A stretch of 30,040 nucleotides of DNA from JBCCEV01 sp039030125. GTDB taxonomy: Bacteria > Pseudomonadota > Gammaproteobacteria > Ga0077536. Made by a program: the position numbers and the translations under genes. Positions within the stretch are counted from its first letter, which is position 1, and every line of letters starts with the position of its first letter. Under the pieces are notes generated by a model. It saw only the letters and a program-made list of their open reading frames with translations. It was not told the origin of the DNA and made no database searches. Positions 1 through 7,109 of this stretch are shown here, one piece after another. The DNA lies in the NCBI GenBank assembly GCA_039030125.1, contig JBCCEV010000031.1, forward strand, positions 1-30,040, written 5' to 3'.

Positions 1-960
1 GCCCAGATAGCGGCCGCGCAGGAGAATGCGGCCGGTTTCATGGTCGCCTGGAATCAGATCCACCGCTGGCAGTACATGGGCTACAAAGTGGACGCTTTGA
101 CCATGACCTATGTGAAACCCGTAACCGATCGGATCCCGGCTGATCCCGACGACGGGCTTCACGGCGGCGGTTCGGTCACCCGCCAGCTACAACAGTTCTA
201 TCACCGCGTTTACCTAAGCAAACTCGCGTGGCTCGGCACGCAAGACTACCGGGTGGATGTTCCCGACAGTGATACGCAATTTTTTAAAGACTATATGGAA
301 TTCTTGGCACCCTTCGACGTCAAGGGCACGAGCTTCGTGGTCGAGCGTAACCTCGATCCGCATGCTGACGATCAGGTCAATATCTATTCACCCACCGAGC
401 GGCGGGTACGGCGGTTCTCAGCCAAGGAGCGTGCCGATAGCTTCATGGGGTCAGAAGGCACCCTTGACGATTTCGAAGGTTTTTCTGGACGCGTGCTCGA
501 CTACCAGTGGCGCTACCTGGGCGAGCGGCGCGTACTCTATGTCGCGGACACGAAACAAAAGATATCGCAGGGCTTCGGCCCGTACAGCCGCGTGCCGCAG
601 GACCGCTGGCAGATCCGTAACTGCTACGTCGTTGAGCTTAAGTCTGTTTGGGACGGTCATCCTTATGCGGCGCGCGTTTTGTTCATCGACAAGCAAACAC
701 ATGCGATTGCCTACTCGATGATCATCGATTACGAGGACCGCGTTTGGAAAACCTTGCACACCTTGATGCGCGGTCCGCTTGACCCGCGCGATCCCGAATT
801 TGAGCAATCGGTCGCGAGCTGGCGAGGCTCATTCATTATCGACCTGAACAGCAACAACTCAACGATCGTGCGGGCGATGAGCGACACCATCCACCCTGGC
901 CTTAAACCTTCGCAGATAAAGCGCGTATTTAGCGTGTCTAATCTGGCGTCCGGACGCTAA
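1..960 (+). CDS. DUF1329 family protein, 3' part (5' end outside window)
   Basis: The reading frame is open to the left window edge, so the methionine at position 40 is probably internal and the gene is truncated by the window. The visible part is about 319 residues. It carries the alternating aromatic/basic pattern of DUF1329 proteins: a segment DYQWRYLGERRVLYV, then QDRWQIRNCYVVEL, then a stretch around RVLFIDKQTHAIAY followed by an IIDYEDRVWK block. DUF1329 proteins are envelope proteins of unknown exact role, usually found beside DUF1302 outer-membrane proteins, with a beta-rich fold resembling lipoprotein carriers. The signal peptide expected for this family would lie outside the window. 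The gene ends 17 bp from the convergent DUF779 gene. The family call is from recognition of the pattern; the function is unknown. Confidence 0.8.
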   Translation, partial: AQIAAAQENAAGFMVAWNQIHRWQYMGYKVDALTMTYVKPVTDRIPADPDDGLHGGGSVTRQLQQFYHRVYLSKLAWLGTQDYRVDVPDSDTQFFKDYMEFLAPFDVKGTSFVVERNLDPHADDQVNIYSPTERRVRRFSAKERADSFMGSEGTLDDFEGFSGRVLDYQWRYLGERRVLYVADTKQKISQGFGPYSRVPQDRWQIRNCYVVELKSVWDGHPYAARVLFIDKQTHAIAYSMIIDYEDRVWKTLHTLMRGPLDPRDPEFEQSVASWRGSFIIDLNSNNSTIVRAMSDTIHPGLKPSQIKRVFSVSNLASGR

Positions 961-977
961 TCACGGCCACCGAGGGT

Positions 978-1325
978 TCAAGATTGTGCTTGCAACAACC
1001 TTGATCGAATAATGAAGCGCACGCCCTCGGGTGCTTCGAGTGAAAAGCCGCTGCCCCGCCCTGGAACAAGGTCGACGGTGAGGTGGGTGTGTTTCCACTG
1101 TTCAAATTGCGAAGCACTCATGTAGAACTCACAGCCTTCGATTTCGCCCAAACGAACATCGCTATTGCCGGTTTTGAACTCCCCCGCCGGATAGCACATC
1201 GGGGCGCTGCCATCACAACAACCCCCGGATTGGTGAAACATGAGGTCGCCATGAGACGCCTGCAGCTGCCGCACCATGGCGGAGGCTGCAGGCGTGATAT
1301 CGACACGCGATATGTCGTCTGCCAC
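978..1325 (-). CDS. DUF779 domain protein
   Basis: A 115-residue protein with the hallmark DUF779 segment around residues 31-50, HQSGGCCDGSAPMCYPAGEF, which includes a Cys-Cys pair (36, 37) and Cys44. That arrangement suggests a metal or redox site, but the biochemical role of DUF779 is not established. It starts with GTG five bases after the stop of the upstream aldehyde dehydrogenase, with no clear ribosome binding site of its own, so translational coupling is likely. DUF779 genes are commonly found next to ExaC/AcoD-type aldehyde dehydrogenases, and this arrangement supports both calls. It is probably the last gene of the leftward operon. Confidence 0.88.
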   Translation of the reverse strand: MADDISRVDITPAASAMVRQLQASHGDLMFHQSGGCCDGSAPMCYPAGEFKTGNSDVRLGEIEGCEFYMSASQFEQWKHTHLTVDLVPGRGSGFSLEAPEGVRFIIRSRLLQAQS

Positions 1326-1330
1326 GGCGA

Positions 1331-2872
1331 TTAGAAGAAACCCATCGCTTTAGGGCTGTAACTCACCATCAAGTTTTTGGTTTGTTGATAGTGATCAAGC
1401 ATCATTTTGTGCGTTTCGCGACCGATCCCGGACTGTTTGTATCCGCCAAAGGCGGCGTGCGCCGGATAGACGTGATAGCAGTTTGTCCAGACCCGCCCGG
1501 CTTTGATGCCGCGACCCATGCGGTAAGCGCGCGCGCCGTCGCGTGACCAAACGCCAGCGCCCAAGCCGTATAGGGTGTCGTTCGCGATCTCAAGCGCCTC
1601 GGCTTCATCCTTAAACGTCGTTACCGCAACGACTGGACCAAAAATTTCTTCCTGAAAGCACCGCATCCGGTTGTTGCCTTCCATCACCGTGGGCTGAACA
1701 TAAAAACCGCCCGCCAGTTCACCGTCATGCTTGAGGCTGTCACCACCGGCCAGCACGTTGGCACCTTCTTCACGGCCGATGCCGATATAGCTCATGATTT
1801 TCTCGAACTGATCGTTCGAGGCTTGAGCCCCGATCATTGTGGTCAGATCCAACGGGCTGCCCGTTTGGATTTTCGCGACCCTCTCTAGCGCCCGCTCCAT
1901 GAACTTCTCGTAGATTGACTCTTGAACCAAGGCGCGCGAGGGGCAGGTGCACACTTCGCCTGAGTTCAATGCAAAACTCGTGAATCCTTCGAGAGCCTTG
2001 TCGAAGTAGTCATCATCCTCATTAAGCACGTCTTCAAAGAAAACGTTGGGAGATTTCCCGCCAAGCTCCAACGTAACCGGAATAATATTTTCCGATGCAT
2101 ATTGCATGATGAGACGCCCGGTCGTGGTCTCGCCGGTGAACGCAACTTTAGCGATCCGCGGATTTTGCGCCAAGGGTTTGCCAGCTTCGACGCCGAAACC
2201 ATTGACGATATTTAAAACGCCGGGAGGCAGCAGATCGGCGATCAACTCCATGAGGACCATCACGCTCATCGGCGTCTGCTCGGCGGGCTTGAGCACAATA
2301 CAGTTGCCCGCCGCGAGGGCCGGAGCAACCTTCCAGATAGCCATCAAAATGGGGAAGTTCCAGGGAATGATTTGACCCACCACGCCCAGTGGTTCGTGGA
2401 AGTGATAGGCGATGGTATCGTGATCGATTTCGGAAAGAGCGCCCTCTTGCGCCCGAATGCAGGATGCAAAATAGCGTAAGTGATCGACGGCAAGCGGCAG
2501 ATCCGCGGCCATCGTTTCACGCAAGGGTTTGCCATTATCGAGTGTCTCGATAATTGCCATTGCCTCAAGGTTGGACTCGATTCGATCGGCGACCTTGAGC
2601 AAAATCGACGCCCGTTCCGCCGGCGCTGTCAGGCCCCACGCGTCGCTGGCTTTATGGGCTGCGTCGAGCGCAAGATCGATATCCTGAGCGCCTGAGCGCG
2701 CGATTGTCGTGATCACGTTGCCAGTTACGGGGGTAATATTGTCGAAGTACTTGCCTTCGACGGGCTTGACCCAATCACCGCCAATAAAGTTGTCATACGT
2801 TTCACGAATACCGAGTGACTCCTTGGCTCGCTCAAGGGCTTGGGCAGAAGTCATCGCAACTGGTTGGTCCAT
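1331..2872 (-). CDS. NAD-dependent aldehyde dehydrogenase, ExaC/AldB-like (acetaldehyde type)
   Basis: This 513-residue member of the aldehyde dehydrogenase superfamily is expected to oxidise short aliphatic aldehydes to acids with NAD in the cytoplasm. The catalytic set is complete: Asn171 in IIPWNFP, Lys195 in LKPAEQTP, Glu269 in LELGGKSPN and nucleophile Cys308 in NSGEVCTCPSR. The EVCTCPSR signature, the FTGETTTGRLIMQYA segment and the C-terminal GGYKQSGIGRETH are typical of the AldB/ExaC/AcoD group. The ATG at 2872 is preceded by a good ribosome binding site (GGAGAG). The gene lies 58 bp after a small unknown gene and 5 bp before DUF779. Substrate is inferred from family and neighbour: acetaldehyde is most likely, other small aldehydes are possible. 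Confidence 0.93.
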   Translation of the reverse strand: MDQPVAMTSAQALERAKESLGIRETYDNFIGGDWVKPVEGKYFDNITPVTGNVITTIARSGAQDIDLALDAAHKASDAWGLTAPAERASILLKVADRIESNLEAMAIIETLDNGKPLRETMAADLPLAVDHLRYFASCIRAQEGALSEIDHDTIAYHFHEPLGVVGQIIPWNFPILMAIWKVAPALAAGNCIVLKPAEQTPMSVMVLMELIADLLPPGVLNIVNGFGVEAGKPLAQNPRIAKVAFTGETTTGRLIMQYASENIIPVTLELGGKSPNVFFEDVLNEDDDYFDKALEGFTSFALNSGEVCTCPSRALVQESIYEKFMERALERVAKIQTGSPLDLTTMIGAQASNDQFEKIMSYIGIGREEGANVLAGGDSLKHDGELAGGFYVQPTVMEGNNRMRCFQEEIFGPVVAVTTFKDEAEALEIANDTLYGLGAGVWSRDGARAYRMGRGIKAGRVWTNCYHVYPAHAAFGGYKQSGIGRETHKMMLDHYQQTKNLMVSYSPKAMGFF

Positions 2873-2930
2873 ATTCTCTCTCCGAATTTTTAAGTTCTAT
2901 GGGCGTGCCACATGCGCACAAACGCGTGGC

Positions 2931-3194
2931 TCAATGCACAACGCTCGACAGCGGCGCCTCGGCTTCTTTGCGCGATTTTGTCATATGGTGGATGTAACAG
3001 TTAAGCAATTCAGAAGCCTGCTTGACGAATGACCGGGTAGCGGAACAGCTCGCCCCTTCGTGCGCGTTGAGCTTTTGCACCAAACGCTGGGCGACCAATA
3101 GTTGGCTCGGGTCTCCGTCGTGAATCGCCAGGGCTAAAACTTTCAGGGCGCTGGCGAGCGTCGCTTCAAAGTCTTGCTGTGATTCGAGACCCAT
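2931..3194 (-). CDS. small hypothetical protein, first gene of aldehyde dehydrogenase operon
   Basis: An 87-residue, probably soluble, largely helical protein with no recognised domain, signal peptide or membrane segment. It contains an alternating Leu/Ala helix (about residues 9-45) and ends in LSSVVH. The ATG at 3194 has a strong ribosome binding site (GGGGGAG, spacing about 9) and lies downstream of a leftward promoter (-35 at 3279-3284, -10 at 3256-3261) abutting a Fur-like box. Gene order suggests co-transcription with the aldehyde dehydrogenase. Function unknown. Its reality is supported by the ribosome binding site and promoter rather than by homology. Confidence 0.65.
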   Translation of the reverse strand: MGLESQQDFEATLASALKVLALAIHDGDPSQLLVAQRLVQKLNAHEGASCSATRSFVKQASELLNCYIHHMTKSRKEAEAPLSSVVH

Positions 3195-3255
3195 AAAAAT
3201 GCACTCCCCCGATTAAGGACCCGATTCGCGCTTGCGGCACGTTAACGCTGGCGAC

Positions 3256-3284
3256 AGCATAGAACGGGTCATTGCTAATGTAAA
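3256..3284 (-). promoter_or_regulatory. putative sigma70 promoter of the leftward aldehyde dehydrogenase operon
   Basis: Read on the minus strand, TTTACA (3284-3279) is separated by exactly 17 bp from TATGCT (3261-3256). The predicted transcript start is about 55 bases before the ATG at 3194. The -35 element directly abuts the Fur-like box at 3285-3299. Confidence 0.5.
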
Positions 3285-3299
3285 TGCGAATCATTATCA
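3285..3299. promoter_or_regulatory. Fur-box-like operator
   Basis: TGCGAATCATTATCA matches 13 of 15 positions of the 7-1-7 Fur consensus TGATAATCATTATCA. The 19-bp form at 3280-3298 matches 15 of 19. It lies between two divergent genes, immediately upstream of the -35 of the leftward promoter, where an iron-responsive Fur-type regulator could act on either direction. The assignment rests on sequence match only. Confidence 0.6.
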
Positions 3300-3333
3300 T
3301 AACGGGCAGATATAGATAGCCTGGTCATTCGTC

Positions 3334-4059
3334 ATGCCTCGACAGTTCGTTCTCGCCTCACTTCTCGCCGCTTCGCTGCTGCTCATTCTAGCCAACCCCG
3401 TTCACGCTCAAATCGTTGAAAACGGCTTGATCGGAAACACCGATTACGACGGCTGGGACGGCCTTGGCAGCGTCCCCGGCTACGGCTTCGGCACCGCCTG
3501 GGCGACCCCGCTTACCGCTTTCGAAGCGGGCTCCGGCGACGCCGCACTTGACCGCATTGCCGGTACCCATTATTCCGCCTCGGTATCACTGTACTCCTTC
3601 AGCAGTAATACGGATTTCTCAGTGATCGACGAAAGCGCGATTTCAGGGCTTGAAACGGTCGTTTTCTCGATTCAAACCTGGCTCGCAGGTGATGAAATCA
3701 CCGGCCCGGTCGCGCTCGCCGGCCTCCCCCAACTCAGCCATGACGGCACTGGCCCCCAGAATCTCGCTGCGGACTTTGATTTCTTCAGCGATGGTGGTCC
3801 GCCAGTCTTCTTTGCTGGCAGCTTATTCGAGACCGTGGTGTATACATTCCAGTGGGATCTCACCGACCTAGGGATCACCGAGTTCAATATCGACTGGAAT
3901 CACCAAGTTCACTCGGGCGTCATCGCGCTGCAACTAGAGCAAAGCGATACCTTCAGCCTCGCTACGGCCACCGTCGTCCCACTGCCAGCGGCGGCCTGGA
4001 TGTTGATGTCGGGGCTGCTCGGATTGGTGGCAATCCGCCGCAGGTCCGCCACCATCTAA
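3334..4059 (+). CDS. secreted protein with VPLPA/PEP-CTERM-type sorting signal
   Basis: A 241-residue protein with an N-terminal signal peptide (about residues 1-25, basic start then a Leu/Ala-rich core ending VHAQ) and a C-terminal tripartite signal: VVPLPAAAW at 214-222, a hydrophobic segment to about 234, then a basic IRRR end. This layout is the VPLPA variant of PEP-CTERM, recognised by exosortase systems in Gram-negative bacteria that make exopolysaccharide. The central part is Asp/Gly/Ser/Thr-rich and looks beta-stranded; no enzymatic motif is visible. The ATG at 3334 has no strong ribosome binding site. It is divergent from the aldehyde dehydrogenase operon and shares with it the intergenic region holding the Fur-like box. 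The molecular role is unknown. Confidence 0.82.
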   Translation: MPRQFVLASLLAASLLLILANPVHAQIVENGLIGNTDYDGWDGLGSVPGYGFGTAWATPLTAFEAGSGDAALDRIAGTHYSASVSLYSFSSNTDFSVIDESAISGLETVVFSIQTWLAGDEITGPVALAGLPQLSHDGTGPQNLAADFDFFSDGGPPVFFAGSLFETVVYTFQWDLTDLGITEFNIDWNHQVHSGVIALQLEQSDTFSLATATVVPLPAAAWMLMSGLLGLVAIRRRSATI

Positions 4060-4091
4060 CACTCGCGGGTCCCAACTCGCCTCGTTACCCA

Positions 4092-4135
4092 CCCGGTCCG
4101 GCTCCAGGACCGGGCGCCAGCCCTGGGGCTGGCGC
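4092..4135. terminator. two adjacent GC-rich hairpins after the PEP-CTERM-type gene
   Basis: CCCGGTCC (4092-4099) pairs with GGACCGGG (4107-4114) around a 7-base loop. Immediately after it, GCGCCAGCCC (4114-4123) pairs with GGGCTGGCGC (4126-4135), a perfect 10-bp inverted repeat. No T tract follows on the plus strand, so this is either an imperfect intrinsic terminator or an RNA-stabilising structure at the 3' end of the preceding gene. Confidence 0.55.
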
Positions 4136-4149
4136 TCTCGCTGATTGAA

Positions 4150-4183
4150 AAAATTAATAATACGAATAGCTATTATTAATTTT
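4150..4183. promoter_or_regulatory. AT-rich perfect inverted repeat upstream of ahpC, candidate operator
   Basis: AAAATTAATAAT (4150-4161) and ATTATTAATTTT (4172-4183) are perfect 12-bp inverted arms separated by 10 bp. A shorter palindrome AATAGCTATT (4165-4174) sits in the middle. The right arm overlaps the putative -35 of the ahpC promoter (TTTACG at 4181-4186). This is the expected position for a peroxide- or redox-responsive regulator such as OxyR, but the classical OxyR spacing is not evident, so the regulator is not assigned. Confidence 0.5.
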
Positions 4184-4209
4184 ACGATGGTTAGCAAGTC
4201 GCCTAATAT
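4181..4209 (+). promoter_or_regulatory. putative promoter of ahpC
   Basis: TTTACG (4181-4186) and TAATAT (4204-4209) are separated by 17 bp, each matching 4 of 6 consensus positions. The weak boxes would fit an activator-dependent promoter. The untranslated leader to the ATG at 4283 would be about 65 bases. Confidence 0.4.
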
Positions 4210-4282
4210 TCTCTACCGATATTAAGGCGTCGGCCTCGACGCTACCTAGAAAAACCACTACCAACGCGAGAGGAAATTGTTC

Positions 4283-4846
4283 ATGTCCATGATTAACAAG
4301 ACGATCCCGGATTTTTCCGTGGAGGCTTTCCACAACGGCGAGTTCAAAACCGTGTCTTCCGAAGACGTTAAAGGCAAATGGTCGATATTCCTGTTTTATC
4401 CGGCTGATTTCACGTTCGTCTGCCCCACCGAACTTGAGGATATGGCTAATCACTATGCCGAGTTACAGGGCTTGGGCGTCGAAGTTTATGCCGTCTCCAC
4501 TGATACGCATTTCGTCCACGCTGCCTGGCATGGCACCAGTGAGGCCATTGGAAAAATCAATTTCCCGATGCTGGGCGATCCTACCGGCACGATCAGTCGC
4601 GGTTTTCACGTCATGATCGAGGAAGCTGGCGTTGCCCTGCGCGGCACCTTCCTAGCGAATCCTGAAGGTGTGATCAAAGTCTGCGAGATCCATGATCTGG
4701 GCATCGGTCGCTCTGCAAAGGATATGGTCCGCAAGGTCAAAGCGGCGCAATACGTTGCCGATCACGACGGCGAAGTGTGCCCCGCAGCTTGGGAAGAAGG
4801 CGAGGAAACGCTGACTCCCAGCCTCGATCTTGTCGGCAAGATCTAA
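4283..4846 (+). CDS. ahpC: alkyl hydroperoxide reductase subunit C (2-Cys peroxiredoxin)
   Basis: This 187-residue typical 2-Cys peroxiredoxin reduces hydrogen peroxide and organic peroxides in the cytoplasm and is itself re-reduced by AhpF. The peroxidatic Cys47 lies in FYPADFTFVCPTE, and the resolving Cys166 is in EVCPAAW near the C-terminus. The length equals that of E. coli AhpC. The ATG at 4283 is chosen over an in-frame TTG at 4277 because an AGAGGAAA ribosome binding site lies about 7 bases upstream and the resulting N-terminus (MSMINKTIPDF) matches family members. ahpF follows 75 bp downstream on the same strand. An inverted repeat lies over the promoter region. Confidence 0.97.
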   Translation: MSMINKTIPDFSVEAFHNGEFKTVSSEDVKGKWSIFLFYPADFTFVCPTELEDMANHYAELQGLGVEVYAVSTDTHFVHAAWHGTSEAIGKINFPMLGDPTGTISRGFHVMIEEAGVALRGTFLANPEGVIKVCEIHDLGIGRSAKDMVRKVKAAQYVADHDGEVCPAAWEEGEETLTPSLDLVGKI

Positions 4847-4874
4847 CCCGCTCCAATTTTCTTCGCGCCGTCTC

Positions 4875-4892
4875 GCGGGGGTCGCGCCCCGC
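4875..4892 (+). other. short GC hairpin between ahpC and ahpF
   Basis: GCGGGG (4875-4880) can pair with CCCCGC (4887-4892) around a 6-base loop, in the 75-bp gap between the two genes. Such hairpins often tune the relative level of upstream and downstream messages. There is no T tract, so it is not called a terminator. Confidence 0.4.
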
Positions 4893-4921
4893 GGACAGCG
4901 GTCACACTGGGAACCTTAGCC

Positions 4922-6505
4922 ATGCTGACAAAACAGCTGCTTGATGCATTGCGCGGATATACCGCCAATATGCAAAACGACGTCCATTTCATCTTGCAAA
5001 CTGGCGAGCATTCGAAGCGCGCCGAGCTTTTGAAATTCTTGCAAGACTTCGCCTCGGTATCGGCACGACTGTCTGTTGTGGAGAAAGATGCGGGCTTGCG
5101 CAGCCCCGTGAGTTTTACGCTAGAGGTGGATGAACATTCCAGCGGAATTGTTTTCTCAGGCGTGCCGGGCGGACATGAATTCAATTCGCTCGTCCTTGCG
5201 GTGCTGCAGCTATCGGGCACAGATCCGAAATTGGATGAGGGTATCAGAGACATGATCGCCGCCATCGAGCAGCCGTTGCATTTTCAAACCTTCGTCAGCT
5301 TAAGTTGCCACAATTGCCCGGACGTCGTGCAAGCGCTTAATGCGTTCGCCGCAATTAATCAGAACGTCACCCACGAAATGATCGACGGCGGACTTTTCCC
5401 CGACCTTGTCGAGAACAAGAATATTCAAGGGGTGCCAACCGTCTACCTGGATGACGATATCTTTGCCAACGGCAAAATCGATACCGCGACTCTCCTCGAC
5501 AAGTTAATGGATCGATATCCAGACGCGGCTACCGGTAACAAAACAACCGAGAGCAAGCTGCCCCTGCAGGACGTTACCGTGATCGGAGGCGGACCGGCGG
5601 GGATCTCGGCGGCAATTTACATTGCTCGCAAGGGCTTGGCGGTCACGATCATCGCGGATCGATTCGGCGGTCAGGTCAAAGACACCATGGGTATTGAGAA
5701 TCTTATCTCTGTGCCGATGACTACCGGGCCGGAGCTAACCGATGCTCTGAAGGGCCACCTTTCCGAATATGATGTGACGACTCGCGAGTTCCTCCGGGTC
5801 GACAATATCGAAGACGGCGACATCAAGACCGTGGTCCTCTCGTCCGGCGAACGTATCGACACCAAAACCGTTATCGTTGCCACCGGCGCCAAATGGCGAG
5901 AGCTAGGGGTTCCTGGTGAGCAAGAGAATATTGGCAACGGCGTCGCCTATTGCCCACACTGTGATGGACCGTTTTTTAAGGGTAAGGACGTGGCGGTGAT
6001 TGGCGGCGGCAATTCGGGCATAGAGGCGGCAATCGATCTCGCCGGTATCGTCAAATCAGTGACCGTGTTCGAATTTCTTCCCGAGCTCAAAGCCGATCAG
6101 ATTCTTGTTGAACGGGCGCAGGCAAGCGACAACATCAAAATTCTTAAAAACGTCGCCACCCAAGAAATCCTCGCTGATAACGGCAAGGTCAACGCCATTA
6201 AATATCAAGATCGCGCATCTGGCGGGGAGCATACCGAAACGCTAGCTGGGGTGTTCATACAGATCGGGCTTATTCCCAATAGCGAGTTTCTTAAAGGACT
6301 GGTTGATTTAACCGAATATGGTGAAGTCATCGTTGATGATAAGTGCGCCACCAACGTACCGGGAATTTTTGCCTGCGGCGATGTCACGACAACCCCTTAT
6401 AAACAGATCGTAGTGGCTCTGGGGGAAGGCTCTAAAGCGGCCTTGGCGGCATTCGAGCATCTCCTCATGTACACGCAGCCAGAGGAGTTGAAAGAGGCTG
6501 TCTAA
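4922..6505 (+). CDS. ahpF: alkyl hydroperoxide reductase subunit F (NADH:peroxiredoxin reductase)
   Basis: This 527-residue flavoprotein transfers electrons from NAD(P)H through FAD and two disulfides to AhpC. Order of parts: an N-terminal tandem thioredoxin-like domain with Cys129-His-Asn-Cys132 (SCHNCPDV); an FAD-binding Rossmann motif IGGGPAGISAA at about 221-231; the thioredoxin-reductase-like redox centre Cys344-Pro-His-Cys347; an NAD(P)-binding motif IGGGNSGIEAA at about 360-370; and the C-terminal FAD motif FACGDVTTTPYKQI. The cysteine positions closely match E. coli AhpF. All redox centres are intact. No strong ribosome binding site is visible before the ATG, only a GGGAA about 13 bases upstream. 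Confidence 0.97.
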   Translation: MLTKQLLDALRGYTANMQNDVHFILQTGEHSKRAELLKFLQDFASVSARLSVVEKDAGLRSPVSFTLEVDEHSSGIVFSGVPGGHEFNSLVLAVLQLSGTDPKLDEGIRDMIAAIEQPLHFQTFVSLSCHNCPDVVQALNAFAAINQNVTHEMIDGGLFPDLVENKNIQGVPTVYLDDDIFANGKIDTATLLDKLMDRYPDAATGNKTTESKLPLQDVTVIGGGPAGISAAIYIARKGLAVTIIADRFGGQVKDTMGIENLISVPMTTGPELTDALKGHLSEYDVTTREFLRVDNIEDGDIKTVVLSSGERIDTKTVIVATGAKWRELGVPGEQENIGNGVAYCPHCDGPFFKGKDVAVIGGGNSGIEAAIDLAGIVKSVTVFEFLPELKADQILVERAQASDNIKILKNVATQEILADNGKVNAIKYQDRASGGEHTETLAGVFIQIGLIPNSEFLKGLVDLTEYGEVIVDDKCATNVPGIFACGDVTTTPYKQIVVALGEGSKAALAAFEHLLMYTQPEELKEAV

Positions 6506-7053
6506 CCGTCACGCGCCTGACCCTTGCGGGCCCTGCCGTGGACCCCGCCAGCCAAGGAGACCCACAGCGCTAATGCCAGCGCCGGGAAGGTCTCCGATCG
6601 GGCGACGTGGCAGGGCCGCGAACCGTCTCAGAAATATCCCGAGCATGAGCCAGGCTAAGTGCCCTGATCGGAGCATTGAGATCGTCGGCTCCCAACGAGA
6701 AGCATTGAACCGTTGATGTCAAAAGATTCGATCGATAGCGGCGTACCTCCGGCCACCGCGCAGATGAATCTGACATCGGCTGTCGGATCGACCGATGCCG
6801 GGATCCCATCACCAAACGTAATCGTGCCGTTAATGCTGTCGCGGACGGTTTGCTAACCGATCCTAGCCCCGCCCGCCTCGACGACGTAAGCCACTAAGCC
6901 AATCCATGCTGGCCGTGCGCCGGTGCAATTTCCCGGGATCTCCTATCGGCGCCCGGTAGTCCTAACCCACCGAATTTGACCCGCCGCCATCGTGGGAAAG
7001 CACACACTTTCGGTCTGCCGAACAATCGTTGACAATCCGACGAGATATTGTAG
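6506..7053. other. intergenic stretch without a convincing gene
   Basis: Between the ahpF stop and the promoter at 7054 no frame combines a ribosome binding site, a plausible start and protein-like composition. GGCCCTGCC (6529-6537) recurs inverted as GGCAGGGCC (6609-6617). On the minus strand a stretch at about 6658-6860 has a protein-like translation but no start (see separate entry). The short minus-strand frame 6570-6815 is arginine/serine-rich and looks like a shadow. Confidence 0.5.
6658..6860 (-). pseudogene. possible 3' remnant of a lost gene
   Basis: Read on the minus strand after an in-frame TAG near 6860, the translation includes INGTITFGDGIPASVDPTAD and later GGTPLSIESFDINGS, and ends at a TAG near 6658. 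The composition (Gly/Thr/Asp/Ile) resembles a beta-rich secreted protein and codon use looks coding-like. There is no start codon with a ribosome binding site and the piece is only about 65 codons. I do not recognise the family. It may be a decayed gene end, or coincidence. Confidence 0.22.
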
Positions 7054-7082
7054 TTGAGAATCATTCGCACTACGTCTATCAT
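7054..7082 (+). promoter_or_regulatory. putative sigma70 promoter upstream of unknown gene 7110
   Basis: TTGAGA (7054-7059) and TATCAT (7077-7082), each 5 of 6 to consensus, are separated by 17 bp. The predicted start of transcription is about 20 bases before the ATG at 7110. This is the best promoter match in the window and it rules out the upstream TTG at 7029 as translation start. Confidence 0.6.
7055..7069. promoter_or_regulatory. Fur-box-like operator overlapping promoter
   Basis: TGAGAATCATTCGCA matches 12 of 15 positions of the 7-1-7 Fur consensus and overlaps the -35 and spacer of the promoter at 7054-7082, the classical position for repression. It resembles the box at 3285-3299, which reads TGATAATGATTCGCA on the other strand. 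Binding is inferred, not shown. Confidence 0.55.
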
Positions 7083-7109
7083 TTGATAACCTTACTTGGA
7101 GAAAGGTTT

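Noticed and set aside
451..807. 118-codon minus-strand frame inside the DUF1329 gene
   Set aside because: It is opposite a family-supported coding frame and has no recognisable domain.
4277..4282. TTG start at 4277 for ahpC
   Set aside because: The ATG at 4283 has correct ribosome-binding-site spacing and the family N-terminus.
6570..6815. 81-codon minus-strand frame in the gap after ahpF
   Set aside because: It is Arg/Ser-rich, lacks a ribosome binding site, and a different frame on the same strand has the more protein-like translation.
7029..7109. TTG start at 7029 for the unknown gene ending at 7571
   Set aside because: It lies upstream of the best promoter and has no ribosome binding site; ATG 7110 has both.
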